DNA of 64,000 bases from Hyphomicrobiales bacterium (GCA_021775555.1 JAJFHP010000040.1:1-64000), one strand, 5' to 3'; positions 56,101-64,000 are shown, counted from the first letter of the stretch. Numbers and translations are program-made. Notes: a model not told the origin generated them from the letters alone.

Positions 56101-56862
56101 GGCATGATTGAGACACAGGCCAGGCATATTGCGGGTCTGCGCATCTTCGGCTCAAAGCCTGGTGCTTACGGTGCGGGGCTTCAGGCGCTCATCGACGAAC
56201 AGCTTTGGGACCAGCCAAGCGATCTGGCGGAAAGCTATATCGGCTGGGGCGGCTATGCGTATGGCAAGGGCATCGAGGGTGAGGAGCGCAAGGAAACCTT
56301 CACGCTGCGGCTCAAGCACATTGAGGCCGTGGTGCAGAACCAGGACAACCGTGAGCATGATCTTCTCGATTCAGATGACTATTACCAGTTCGAGGGCGGC
56401 ATGACGGCTGCGGTCGAATATGCCTCGGGGACACGGCCCACCGTCTATCACAACGACCATTCGCGGCCCGAGCGCCCGGTTATCCGCACGCTGGAAGAAG
56501 AGATTGGCCGCGTGGTGCGCTCACGCGTCGTCAATCCGAAATGGATCGCCGGCGTCATGCGTCACGGCTACAAGGGCGCCTTCGAGATCGCCGCTACGGT
56601 TGACTATATGTTTGCCTTCTCTGCCACTACGGGCGCTGTACGCGACCATCATTTCCAACTCGCCTATGATGCTTTCATTGCCGATGAAACGGTGCGCGAA
56701 TTTATGGCCGAGAACAACGAACCGGGCCTGCACGAGATGGCGAAAAAATTCCTTGAGGCCTTGCAGCGCGAATTGTGGACGCCTCGTTCAAACTCCGTCT
56801 ACCATGAGCTGAAAGCACTTACGGGCAAGCAGGAAACCGAAATCGCAGGGGCAGCGGAATGA
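53101..56862 (+). CDS. cobN: Cobaltochelatase subunit CobN
   Basis: Large subunit (1253 residues) of the ATP-dependent enzyme that inserts cobalt into hydrogenobyrinic acid a,c-diamide in the aerobic pathway. Homologous to magnesium chelatase H. Segments such as ILANYPNRDGRIGNGVGYDT, HGYFAFYMWLTHEF, LHNGKHGNLEWLPGKALALS and YAYGKGIEGEE are diagnostic. It needs CobS and CobT, which are not in the window and are usually elsewhere in these genomes. Its TGA overlaps the ATG of cobO. Confidence 0.95.
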   Translation: MHILAAQSGVIGDTVEPVDLAQEPGDIVVISAADSELAALARAHDALGGAPSLRLANFMALTHNYSVDLYVENTLVTAKLIVLRLLGGAAYWPYGLEQIVALAREKDIKLAVLPGDAKADDGLVAHSTLPAKHSQLLWDYLTQGGPENMQGFLQACAHLIDAGDAPPSPRPLLKAGLYWPGQANPSLEHVKSRWRKQTPVVAITFYRALIEGANTAPLDAMIEALRERGLNALPIFVSSLKDEVSAATVSKLFEATTPSIVLNATGFAVAAFGRETVNTPFSGADCPVLQMVFSGSGRAAWQENAQGLNARDLAMNVVLPELDGRILTRAVSFKSDARRHEGTQTNIVTYEEEPDRIEFVADLAANWVRLRETPTDDRKVALILANYPNRDGRIGNGVGYDTPASTVKLLNALKGAGYGLSEFPDDGTALIHKLLEGPTNSTETLRTASDAHLTLAQYRIHYEKLPASVRNEVEQRWGPPEDDPFIREGAFQLAVQIYGNVTVAVQPARGYNIDPSETYHDPALVPPHGYFAFYMWLTHEFSAQAVLHNGKHGNLEWLPGKALALSQSCYPEAALGALPNIYPFIVNDPGEGTQAKRRTSAVIVDHLTPPLTRAESYGPLKDLEALIDEYYLASGLDPRRTELLRKHILDLVRANGLDEDSGISKTDSEDAALQKLDTYICELKEAQIRDGLHVLGQAPEGRLETDLLVALTRIPRGFAQDGDASLIRALGSDLGFQDFDPLDCEMGANWPGAQPEALAHLTDDPWRTNGDTVERLELLAGDLVSGETACAPEWTAAGMVLEEITATIRPDLKQSALNEISSCLAGLSGRFVPPGPSGAPTRGRLDVLPTGRNFYSVDNRAIPTPAAWELGRKSAELLVQRHLQDHGRWPKALGLTAWGTSNMRTGGDDIAQALALIGAKPVWDTSSWRVTGYEIIPLAKLARARVDITLRISGFFRDAFPSQIELFDSAVRAVGALDEEPDDNPIAARMNEDATEAMSQGMIETQARHIAGLRIFGSKPGAYGAGLQALIDEQLWDQPSDLAESYIGWGGYAYGKGIEGEERKETFTLRLKHIEAVVQNQDNREHDLLDSDDYYQFEGGMTAAVEYASGTRPTVYHNDHSRPERPVIRTLEEEIGRVVRSRVVNPKWIAGVMRHGYKGAFEIAATVDYMFAFSATTGAVRDHHFQLAYDAFIADETVREFMAENNEPGLHEMAKKFLEALQRELWTPRSNSVYHELKALTGKQETEIAGAAE

Positions 56863-57497
56863 GCGACACGCCGAAGAAAAAAGCGGATATGAGCGAGGCC
56901 GAACTCGACGCACGCCATGCCGACAAGATGCGCAAGAAGAAGGAAGCACGAAAAAAAATACTCGCCACGAAGACCCAGGAAAAGGGCCTCGTCATCGTTC
57001 ACACCGGCAAGGGCAAGGGCAAGTCCACGGCCGCCTTCGGTATCGTGTTTCGCTCGCTCGGCCACGGCCACAAGGTCGGTGTCGTCCAGTTCGTAAAAGG
57101 TGCGTGGGAGACGGGCGAGCGCGATGTGCTGATGAAATTTGAAGACCAGGTGACCTTCAAAACCATGGGGGAAGGCTTTACGTGGGAAACGCAGGACCGC
57201 CAGCGCGATATCGCCGCCGCCAGTTCAGCCTGGGAGGAAGCGAAGAAAATGATCGCGGACCCGTCTTTCAATCTCGTGCTTCTGGACGAGTTGAACATTG
57301 TGCTGCGCTACGACTACCTGCCGCTCGAAGAGATCATCGAGGTTCTGAAGAACAAGCCGGAGATGACCCACGTCATCATTACCGGACGCAATGCCAAGGA
57401 TGAGCTGATCGAGATCGCCGACCTGGTGACGGAAATGACACAAATCAAACATCCCTTTCGCGACGGTGTGAAAGCGCAGGTAGGAATTGAGTTTTAA
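56859..57497 (+). CDS. cobO: Cob(I)yrinic acid a,c-diamide adenosyltransferase
   Basis: 212 residues. P-loop HTGKGKGKSTAAFGI, then GVVQFVKGAWETGE and NLVLLDELNIVLRYDYL are signatures of the CobA/CobO/BtuR family, which attaches the adenosyl group to cobalt. The N-terminal 45 residues are Lys-rich and longer than in E. coli BtuR, as in Pseudomonas CobO. It overlaps cobN by four bases. Confidence 0.95.
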   Translation: MSDTPKKKADMSEAELDARHADKMRKKKEARKKILATKTQEKGLVIVHTGKGKGKSTAAFGIVFRSLGHGHKVGVVQFVKGAWETGERDVLMKFEDQVTFKTMGEGFTWETQDRQRDIAAASSAWEEAKKMIADPSFNLVLLDELNIVLRYDYLPLEEIIEVLKNKPEMTHVIITGRNAKDELIEIADLVTEMTQIKHPFRDGVKAQVGIEF

Positions 57498-57687
57498 CTG
57501 GAGTAGAACTGAGCAAGACAAAACGGTTAGCAGCGTTCCAGGTTAAGGAACTGAAAGCGAGTCCGGTGCGGTCGACCCAATTCGGGGGCCAACGCCGGTG
57601 CTGCATTTAGTAAGGCCAGCATAACTGTGCGGGCCGCCTCCTGACGTGCAACGTCTGCGCATGAGATAAATGCAACAGGAGGAACAG

Positions 57688-57876
57688 ATGAAATCTCTTA
57701 TTCTCACCATACTGACTGCAGCAACATTGCCAGGAGCAGCACTCGCTCATCCAGGTCATATCGCTGATACCGGCCAGGGCCATGCCCACTGGTCGCTATA
57801 TCTCCTGCTTGGGGTCGCCCTTTTTGCCGGTGCCACCTGGGTTTGCGGCATTCTCACCCGGCGCACCGGATCATGA
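57688..57876 (+). CDS. DUF6732 family small membrane protein
   Basis: 62 residues from ATG 57688, which has AGGAGG upstream. A signal peptide (to about 19, ending ALAHPGH), a short His-containing segment (HPGHIADTGQGHAHW) and one membrane helix (SLYLLLGVALFAGATWVCGIL). I recall small proteins of this type in alphaproteobacterial cobalamin clusters. The histidines suggest metal binding at the membrane surface. Its stop overlaps the ATG of cbiX. Confidence 0.75.
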   Translation: MKSLILTILTAATLPGAALAHPGHIADTGQGHAHWSLYLLLGVALFAGATWVCGILTRRTGS

Positions 57877-58859
57877 GCGAAAAAATCGGCGTCATGGTGT
57901 GCGGCCATGGCAGCCGCGATGAAGGTGCCGTCACGCAGTTCGCCAGCGTGGCGAAAGGTCTTCGTAAGCTCATGCCGGACACCCCAGTGGAATATGGCTA
58001 TCTGGAATTCGCAACACCAATCATCCGCGACGGCCTCGACAAGTTGCGTGACCAGGGCGTAACCCGCGTGCTCGCCGTACCGGGCATGCTGTTCGCCGCG
58101 GGGCACGTGAAAAACGACATCCCATCTGTGCTGAACACCTACGCGGCACAGAATGAAGGCGTCACCATAGAGCTGGGCAAAGAGCTTGGCGTTGATCCGA
58201 AAATGACTCGCGCAGCTGGCGCACGCATCCAGGAGACGCTGGATGCCGCCAGCGATGACATATCCCTGCATGAGACCATGCTTGTAGTCGTTGGGCGCGG
58301 TGCCTCTGACCCCGACGCCAATGGCAACGTCACGAAAGTCATGCGGCAGTTGTGGGAAGGGTTTGGTTTTGGCTGGGGCGAGACGGTCTATTCAGGCGTC
58401 ACCTTCCCGCTGGTGGAGCCGGGGCTGGAACATGCGACAAAGCTCGGTTTCAAACGCATTGTCGTATTTCCCTATTTTCTTTTCACCGGCATTCTCATTG
58501 ATCGCATCTATGAGCACACCGACCGGGTTGCAGCGCGGCACCCAGATATTGAATTCATCAAGGCGGGATATCTCAATGACCATCCGCAGGTGATCGAAAC
58601 CTTCAAGGAGCGCGTCGAACAGATCCTGACCGGCGATACGGCGATGAATTGCGGCGCCTGCAAATACCGCACGCAGATACTGGGCTTTGAGGACCAGGTG
58701 GGACTGGCCCAGGAAAGCCATCACCATCACGTCGAGGGCATCGGCTCAGGGCATTCCCATAGTCACGATCACGACCACTCCCACGATCACGACCATGGGC
58801 ATCATCACCACCCCTATCCTCACGCGGACCATCCGCTGGGTCCGAAGACGCTCAAATAG
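57873..58859 (+). CDS. cbiX: Sirohydrochlorin chelatase CbiX with His-rich tail
   Basis: 328 residues from ATG 57873, overlapping the previous stop codon (ATGA). The long-type CbiX has two chelatase repeats; CGHGSRDEGAV and AVPGMLFAAGHVKNDIP lie in the first, VGRGASDPDANGN and FPYFLFTGILID in the second. A CGACKYR segment (about 263-269) resembles the iron-sulfur or redox motif of other long CbiX. The end is very His-rich (about 284-325, with HSHSHDHDHSHDHDHG). CbiX inserts cobalt early, before ring contraction; together with CobN, this is a mixed picture. Confidence 0.92.
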   Translation: MSEKIGVMVCGHGSRDEGAVTQFASVAKGLRKLMPDTPVEYGYLEFATPIIRDGLDKLRDQGVTRVLAVPGMLFAAGHVKNDIPSVLNTYAAQNEGVTIELGKELGVDPKMTRAAGARIQETLDAASDDISLHETMLVVVGRGASDPDANGNVTKVMRQLWEGFGFGWGETVYSGVTFPLVEPGLEHATKLGFKRIVVFPYFLFTGILIDRIYEHTDRVAARHPDIEFIKAGYLNDHPQVIETFKERVEQILTGDTAMNCGACKYRTQILGFEDQVGLAQESHHHHVEGIGSGHSHSHDHDHSHDHDHGHHHHPYPHADHPLGPKTLK

Positions 58860-58876
58860 AACGCGCAGGAGGGACC

Positions 58877-59500
58877 GTGTTGGCGTATTTGAAAGACCCG
58901 CAAGCAATCTATGACGCGTCCTTTTCCACTGTGCGCGCCGAGGCTGATCTTGCAGGCCTGCCTGCCTCTCTTGAGAGTGTTGCAGTGCGCATGATCCACG
59001 CCTGCGGCATGACGGATATTGTGGACGATCTGCGCTATGTGCCGGAGGTCGTCGCATCAGCGGGCGTAGCGCTTAAATCCGCCGCACCAATCATTGCCGA
59101 CTGCGAGGCCGTTGCCGCGGCCATCACGCGGGACTTTCTGCCCAGGCAAAACGAGATCATATGCACGCTCAACGATACCCGCACGCCCGCGCTCGCAAAG
59201 ACGCACGCTACAACACGCTCCGCGGCAGCCGTGCATCTGTGGGAAACAGAAGGAGCCATCATCGTCATCGGCAACGCACCAACGGCGCTTTTTACCCTGT
59301 TGGAGCGGCTTGATGAAGGTGCGGGCAAGCCCGCCGCCATTATTGCCACCCCGGTCGGCTTTGTCGGTGCGGCGGAATCCAAGGAAGAGCTCGCAAGCAA
59401 TGCGAGGGGCGTGCCCTTCCTCACCCTGCTCGGGCGGCGCGGCGGGTCCGCCATGGCGGCAGCTGCCCTCAACGCCATTGCGTTAGGGACGAAGCCATGA
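58877..59500 (+). CDS. cobH: Precorrin-8X methylmutase
   Basis: Moves the methyl group from C11 to C12, giving hydrogenobyrinate. 207 residues. The catalytic His lies in RMIHACGMTDIVDDL, and VIGNAPTALFTLLE and ATPVGFVGAAESKE are signatures. AGGAGGG precedes the start; GTG 58877 gives a short spacing of three bases, TTG 58880 a better one, so the start is uncertain by one codon. Confidence 0.95.
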   Translation: MLAYLKDPQAIYDASFSTVRAEADLAGLPASLESVAVRMIHACGMTDIVDDLRYVPEVVASAGVALKSAAPIIADCEAVAAAITRDFLPRQNEIICTLNDTRTPALAKTHATTRSAAAVHLWETEGAIIVIGNAPTALFTLLERLDEGAGKPAAIIATPVGFVGAAESKEELASNARGVPFLTLLGRRGGSAMAAAALNAIALGTKP

Positions 59501-60708
59501 GTGCCTGGCTCACAATTGTCGGCGTCAATGATGATGGACCGAACGGCCTGGCATCAGGACCCCGCGCCCTCGTCAACGCGGCAGACATCGTCGTCGGTTC
59601 ACAGCGCATTCTTGACCGTGAAGAGCTGAGCGACACTGAAACACATATCTGGGCATCACCGTTTGAGGACATGCTGAAGCAGATAAAAAGCTGGAGGGGT
59701 AAGAATGTTGTTATTCTTGCAACCGGCAATCCGATGCACTACGGCGTTGGCGCAACGCTGATCCGCCATATTCCACCAGAAGAGATGACCGTCATCCCCG
59801 CGCCTTCCGCCTTTTCTCTCGCGGCAGCAAGATTGGGATGGCCGGTTCAAAATCTCGATATGCTTTCACTCCATGGGCGGCCAGTCTCCCTGCTGCATCC
59901 ATTTGTGCAGCCTGATGCTAAATTGCTTGCCCTGATGGGAGATGGCCAGACGGTGCACAAGGCAGCTTCACTGCTTTGCGAGCGTGGGTTTGCAGACAGC
60001 AAGCTCACGGTGCTGGAACATATGGATGGGCCCTATGAACGTATCGTGCGGCTGACTGCACTGGAATGCAGATCGCAGGATTTCGCAGATTTCAACACGC
60101 TCGGCATTGAATGTGTGGCTGGTGCAAAGGCAATCCTCCTGCCGCGCGTTCCCGGCCTTCCGGATGACGTCTATACCCATGACGGCCAGATTACAAAACG
60201 CGAGGTTCGCGCTGTCACTCTGGCAGCCCTTGGGCCGACGCCCGGTGCTTTGCTGTGGGATGTGGGCGCGGGCTGCGGCTCTGTCGCTATCGAGTGGATA
60301 CGCGCAGCGAGTGATGCGCGGGCTATAGCCTTTGAGCAAAACAAGCCCCGCATCAAGATGATCGCGGAAAACGCAGTGGCACTCGGCGCACCGGGTCTGG
60401 AAGTGGTCGCGGGCGACGTGGGCAAGACGCTCAACGGCCATACCGCTCCCGATGCTATATTCCTCGGTGGTTCCGTGACCAGCAAGGAGGTTTTCAAGAC
60501 CTGCTGGAGCGCACTCAAACCAGGCGGGCGTCTTGTCGCCAATGCGGTGACGCTGGAAGGGGAAGCCGCACTCATCTCCCGTCATGAGTCCCATGGTGGA
60601 GAGCTGGTGCGTATCGATATCTCGCACGTGACTTCGATCGGTACGCGCCGCGCGCTCAGGCCCCGCATGGCCGTAACGCAATGGCGCGTGACAAAGGACC
60701 GGGCATGA
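59497..60708 (+). CDS. cobL: Precorrin-6Y C5,15-methyltransferase (CbiE-CbiT fusion)
   Basis: 403 residues. The N-terminal CbiE domain (about 1-205; LTIVGVNDDGPNGLA, VILATGNPMHYGVGATL, PAPSAFSLAAARLGW) methylates C5, and the CbiT domain (about 220-400; LWDVGAGCGSVAIEWIR) methylates C15 and removes the acetate side chain. Both S-adenosylmethionine sites look intact. Overlaps cobH and cobI by four bases each. Confidence 0.95.
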   Translation: MSAWLTIVGVNDDGPNGLASGPRALVNAADIVVGSQRILDREELSDTETHIWASPFEDMLKQIKSWRGKNVVILATGNPMHYGVGATLIRHIPPEEMTVIPAPSAFSLAAARLGWPVQNLDMLSLHGRPVSLLHPFVQPDAKLLALMGDGQTVHKAASLLCERGFADSKLTVLEHMDGPYERIVRLTALECRSQDFADFNTLGIECVAGAKAILLPRVPGLPDDVYTHDGQITKREVRAVTLAALGPTPGALLWDVGAGCGSVAIEWIRAASDARAIAFEQNKPRIKMIAENAVALGAPGLEVVAGDVGKTLNGHTAPDAIFLGGSVTSKEVFKTCWSALKPGGRLVANAVTLEGEAALISRHESHGGELVRIDISHVTSIGTRRALRPRMAVTQWRVTKDRA

Positions 60709-61412
60709 TGAGCGCCAGGGGGACTCTGTACGGGGTAGGCGTGGGACCAGGAGACCCGCAGTTGCTGACCCTGAAGGCATGCGAAGTGATCCGGTCATCA
60801 GATGTACTGGCATATCCGGTGAATAGCGCGGGAGAGAGCTTTGCGCGATCCATAGCGTCCGGCGTGATCGTCGAGGGAACTGATGAGCTTCCCATCCATG
60901 TGCCCATGAAAGTGGAACGAGGCCCGGCTCAAGCCGCATATGACGTTGCCACTGGCGCCATCTCGGATCACTTGAATGCGGGGCAAAACGTCGCCTATCT
61001 GTGCATCGGCGACCCGCTCTTCTATGGCAGCTTTATGTATCTTGCCGCACGTCTGGGTGAAGAGCACACACTTGAAATCGTGCCCGGCATCACCTCGCTC
61101 TCAGCCTGTGCCGCGCGCACCCATATACCCCTGGGCGGGCGCAATGATATATTGAGCGTGATCCCCGCAATCCTTGATGAAGACGCACTGAAAGTCGCGC
61201 TGGCAGGAGCGGACATGGCAGTCATCATCAAGGTTGGCCGACATTTTGAAAAGCTACGCAATGTGATTGGTGCACTGGGCCTCATCGACAAGGCTGTGAT
61301 CGTCGAAGGCGCAACGGGTGAGGACGAACACGTGACCCCGCTTGAAGACATCACGCCGGGAGAGCAACCCTATTTCTCGACCATTCTCCTGCGCCGGGGC
61401 GAATTGTCATGA
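60705..61412 (+). CDS. cobI: Precorrin-2 C20-methyltransferase
   Basis: 235 residues from ATG 60705, which overlaps the cobL stop codon; an earlier ATG at 60681 is less likely. YGVGVGPGDPQLLTLKA and CIGDPLFYGSFMYL are signatures of the CbiL/CobI group within the tetrapyrrole methylases. VPGITSLSACAAR completes the binding site. Confidence 0.94.
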   Translation: MMSARGTLYGVGVGPGDPQLLTLKACEVIRSSDVLAYPVNSAGESFARSIASGVIVEGTDELPIHVPMKVERGPAQAAYDVATGAISDHLNAGQNVAYLCIGDPLFYGSFMYLAARLGEEHTLEIVPGITSLSACAARTHIPLGGRNDILSVIPAILDEDALKVALAGADMAVIIKVGRHFEKLRNVIGALGLIDKAVIVEGATGEDEHVTPLEDITPGEQPYFSTILLRRGELS

Positions 61413-63223
61413 GGGCTGCTCCTGCGATCATCCTACTGGGGCCATCGGGTCAGGAGACTGCACTGCGTATCAAGAGCCTTCTTAATGGCGCGGAGATTCA
61501 CGGGCTGGAGACACGCGTTCCGGAGGCCGATATTGTCTTTAACAAAACGTCTGATCATCTCGCCAGCCTGTACCGCGAAGGGCGACCCATCATCGGCGTA
61601 TGTGCGTCCGGCATCTTGCTTCGAGCGCTTGGACCCCATCTCACCGACAAGCGGGAGGAACCGCCCGTCATTGCCATGGCAGAAGATGGCTCCGTCGTCG
61701 TGCCGCTGCTTGGCGGGCATCATGGCGCAAACGAAGTAGCACGTGAGATTGCCGGTATGTTTGGAGTTGCCGCCGCGATCACCACCGCTGGAGACATCCG
61801 CTTCGGTGTCGCCCTGGATGCGCCTCCTGCAGGCTTTGCGCTCGCTAACCCTGAGCATTCAAAAGACGTAATGGCGGCGCTACTGGCAGGAGCGCATGTC
61901 CGTGTTACCGGCGATGCTCCATGGCTGGAAGAGGCGAAACTGCCGTTCTCTCCGGACGGCGAGGTAGAGCTGCTTGCCACGTACAATCGCGAAAAAGGCT
62001 CTTCAACAAGGCTTGTTTATCATACCGAATGCCTTGCCCTTGGCGTGGGGTGTGAGCGCGATTGCGAAGCTGATGAACTGATCGAGCTGGTGGAGAACAC
62101 CCTCAATGCCCATAACCTCGCACCCGAGGCCATTGCCCTTGTCGCCTCGCTGGGCCTCAAGGCCGATGAGACCGCGATCAATGCGCTAGCCAATCATCTT
62201 GGTGTGCCTGCCCGCTTTTTCACCGCTGAAGAGTTGAACCAGCAGACGCCGCGGCTCAGGAACCCTTCTGATGTTGTGCTTCAGGAGGTTGGCTGCCCTG
62301 GAGTTTCGGAAGGCGCTGCACTTGCCTGTGTGAGCACGGACGGCAAACTCATTGTCGAAAAAAACAAATCTTCACGCGCCACATGCGCAATTGCCCAGGG
62401 GACTTCCCCAATAGATGTATTTTCGGTTGGCCGTGCACGCGGACATCTCTTCGTCGTCGGTATTGGACCCGGAGGCGAGGCATGGCGCAGCGCAGAGGCA
62501 GTTTCTCTTTTACGCGCGGCCACCGACTGGGTGGGCTACGGGTTGTATCTCGACCTGGTGTCGGATTTGTCGGAAGAGACGCGCGAACATCGATTTGAAT
62601 TGGGCGAGGAAGAGGTCCGCGCACGTCATGCGCTTGAACTGGCCGGCGAAGGCCGGGACGTAGCACTTGTTTGCTCGGGCGATGCGGGCATTTACGCCAT
62701 GGCGAGCCTCGTATTCGAGTTGCTCGATACCGGCAGCAGCGGCGCGGCCCTCTCCGATGCAGCAAGCCGCGTCGACATCACTGTCGTGCCGGGCATTTCA
62801 GCACTTCAGGCAGCGGCGGCAAAAGCAGGTGCTCCATTGGGGCATGATTTTTGTGCCATATCGCTTTCGGACCTTCTCACGCCATGGGAGGCAATCGAGA
62901 AACGCATTCATGCCGCCGCCGAGGGCGACTTTGTTGTCGCCTTCTACAATCCAAAATCACGCCGCCGCACGGACCAGCTCGGGCAGGCAATTTCGATCCT
63001 CAGCACAAATCGTCCTGACGACACGCCGGTCATCATTGCCGCTAGCCTCGGACGCCCGGAAGAGCACATTACAACCACAAGCCTTGGTACGTTTGATCCG
63101 GAGCAGGTGGACATGTTGAGCATCGTCATTGTGGGATCCAGCGCCACGCGGTGCATTGCCAAAATTCGGCCTGCGCGCATCTACACTCCGCGCGGTTACG
63201 AGGCCAAGGAGCATACCCCATGA
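61409..63223 (+). CDS. cobJ: CbiG-CobJ fusion (hydrolase and precorrin-3B C17-methyltransferase)
   Basis: 604 residues. Residues 1-190 match complete CbiG, including VCASGILLRALGPHL and LGGHHGAN (about 101-108). Residues about 205-335 are the CobE/CbiG C-terminal domain (LGVGCERDCEADEL). From about 345 the CobJ methyltransferase begins (FVVGIGPGGEAWRS, VGYGLYLDL, VVPGISALQAAAAKAGAP, VAFYNPKSRRRTDQL). CbiG opens the lactone in the anaerobic route after CobJ/CbiH has contracted the ring, so the fusion joins consecutive steps. Overlaps both neighbours by four bases. Confidence 0.93.
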   Translation: MRAAPAIILLGPSGQETALRIKSLLNGAEIHGLETRVPEADIVFNKTSDHLASLYREGRPIIGVCASGILLRALGPHLTDKREEPPVIAMAEDGSVVVPLLGGHHGANEVAREIAGMFGVAAAITTAGDIRFGVALDAPPAGFALANPEHSKDVMAALLAGAHVRVTGDAPWLEEAKLPFSPDGEVELLATYNREKGSSTRLVYHTECLALGVGCERDCEADELIELVENTLNAHNLAPEAIALVASLGLKADETAINALANHLGVPARFFTAEELNQQTPRLRNPSDVVLQEVGCPGVSEGAALACVSTDGKLIVEKNKSSRATCAIAQGTSPIDVFSVGRARGHLFVVGIGPGGEAWRSAEAVSLLRAATDWVGYGLYLDLVSDLSEETREHRFELGEEEVRARHALELAGEGRDVALVCSGDAGIYAMASLVFELLDTGSSGAALSDAASRVDITVVPGISALQAAAAKAGAPLGHDFCAISLSDLLTPWEAIEKRIHAAAEGDFVVAFYNPKSRRRTDQLGQAISILSTNRPDDTPVIIAASLGRPEEHITTTSLGTFDPEQVDMLSIVIVGSSATRCIAKIRPARIYTPRGYEAKEHTP

Positions 63224-63993
63224 CCGTCCACTTCATTGGTGCAGGCCCCGGCGCTCCTGATCTGATAACCGTGCGCGGGCTGGAACTGATCAAACGTTGC
63301 CCGGTCTGTCTTTATGCCGGATCGCTGGTTCCGCGAGAGGTTGTCGAAGCTGCGCCAGATAATGCCCGCGTGCTCGATACGGCCCCCATGACGCTTGAAG
63401 AAATTATCGCGGAAATGGAAGCCGCCGATGCTCGGGGTGATGATGTAGCCCGAGTGCATTCCGGTGATCCGTCGCTCTATGGCGCGATTGCCGAGCAGAT
63501 GCGTTTGCTTGAAGGGCAGGGTATTGCTTACGACATTACGCCCGGCGTACCCGCCTTTGCAGCGGCGGCAGCGGCGCTTGGTACCGAGCTCACCCTGCCG
63601 GAGATTGCTCAAACCATCATCCTAACCCGCACCGATGGCAAGGCGTCACCCATGCCGGAGGGCGAGTCGCTGGAACGCCTGGGCGCATTGGGTGCAACAC
63701 TTGCCATTCATCTCTCGATCCGCAATCTGAAAGCAATCGAACGCGCACTCACGCCCCATTACGGGGCGGACTGCCCTGTCGCCGTCGTTTACCGGGCAAG
63801 CTGGCCCGATGAGCAGATCATTCGCGGAACGCTCAACGACATCTGGAGCAAAGTGCGCGCGGCCAAGATCACCCGCACGGCACTGGTTCTGGTAGGGCCG
63901 GTTCTGGGGGAAAGCAGGTTTCGCGACTCAGCCCTATATGATGCTGAGTACGAACATGTGCTTCGGAACAGGAAAACCAATGCGGCACCTTAA
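63220..63993 (+). CDS. cobM: Precorrin-4 C11-methyltransferase
   Basis: 257 residues from ATG 63220, inside the ATGA overlap with the fusion gene. VHFIGAGPGAPDLITVRGLE, RVHSGDPSLYGAIAEQM and TPGVPAFAAAAAALGTELT are family signatures. The gene is complete and ends seven bases before the window does, so more cobalamin genes may follow. Confidence 0.95.
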   Translation: MTVHFIGAGPGAPDLITVRGLELIKRCPVCLYAGSLVPREVVEAAPDNARVLDTAPMTLEEIIAEMEAADARGDDVARVHSGDPSLYGAIAEQMRLLEGQGIAYDITPGVPAFAAAAAALGTELTLPEIAQTIILTRTDGKASPMPEGESLERLGALGATLAIHLSIRNLKAIERALTPHYGADCPVAVVYRASWPDEQIIRGTLNDIWSKVRAAKITRTALVLVGPVLGESRFRDSALYDAEYEHVLRNRKTNAAP

Positions 63994-64000
63994 AAAAAAT

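Noticed and set aside
59968-60939. 323-residue open frame on the minus strand
   Set aside because: It is antisense to cobL and cobI, both of which carry complete family signatures.

Overview
The window reads as a chromosomal segment of an alphaproteobacterium, most likely of the order Hyphomicrobiales (Rhizobiales). The grounds are its gene order and content: an F1-only ATP synthase operon (atpHAGDC) beside priA, a transaldolase and xerC; the run rplU-rpmA-GNAT-obgE-proB-proA-nadD-rsfS-rlmH-envC-ctpA-divergent polysaccharide deacetylase-rppH; and a Rhodobacter/Rhizobium-type cobalamin cluster. No rRNA, CRISPR array, prophage or transposase gene was seen. I did not try to name the genus.

Layout. 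1-1692: an isolated glutathione peroxidase bracketed by copies of a palindromic repeat, then about 800 bases without a convincing gene but with a MITE-like inverted-repeat element. 1693-3303: two secreted cysteine-patterned proteins. 3369-8882: a thioesterase/class IV aminotransferase pair, a DUF3750 protein, an FAD oxidase, two small secreted proteins and an L,D-transpeptidase. 9008-19669: xerC, talC, priA, a DJ-1/PfpI protein, a DMT transporter and the F1 operon. 19771-31477: a block of housekeeping genes, nearly all on the minus strand, for RNA turnover, peptidoglycan hydrolase control, ribosome function, NAD and proline synthesis and ribosomal proteins L27 and L21. 31689-43258: single genes of mixed function: an orphan GltB-like flavoprotein, a DM13 protein, tRNA-Ser(CGA), a secreted hydrolase, an APC permease, an RND efflux pump and dgkA.

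43419-47816 looks like one regulatory unit. It holds an ECF sigma factor, a membrane anti-sigma factor, a secreted subtilisin-like protease and a further secreted protein. The sigma operon and the last gene are preceded by near-identical promoter-like sequences (TGAAC-17 bases-CGAC), which points to an autoregulated sigma factor with a local target. The periplasmic part of the anti-sigma factor looks like the protease prodomain, suggesting that the protease and the anti-sigma factor communicate. This is the best candidate for a little-described system in the window.

49050-63993 is a cobalt and vitamin B12 region. A cobalt-type nitrile hydratase operon points left. From the same intergenic space a cobalamin riboswitch points right into cbtB-cbtA (cobalt uptake), cobW, cobN, cobO, a DUF6732 gene, cbiX with a His-rich tail, cobH, cobL (CbiE-CbiT), cobI, a cbiG-cobJ fusion and cobM. 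From cobN onward nearly all junctions are 4-base ATGA overlaps. The cluster mixes late-insertion markers (CobN) with early-insertion markers (CbiX, complete CbiG). The end of the window cuts the cluster, so the remaining B12 genes may lie beyond it.
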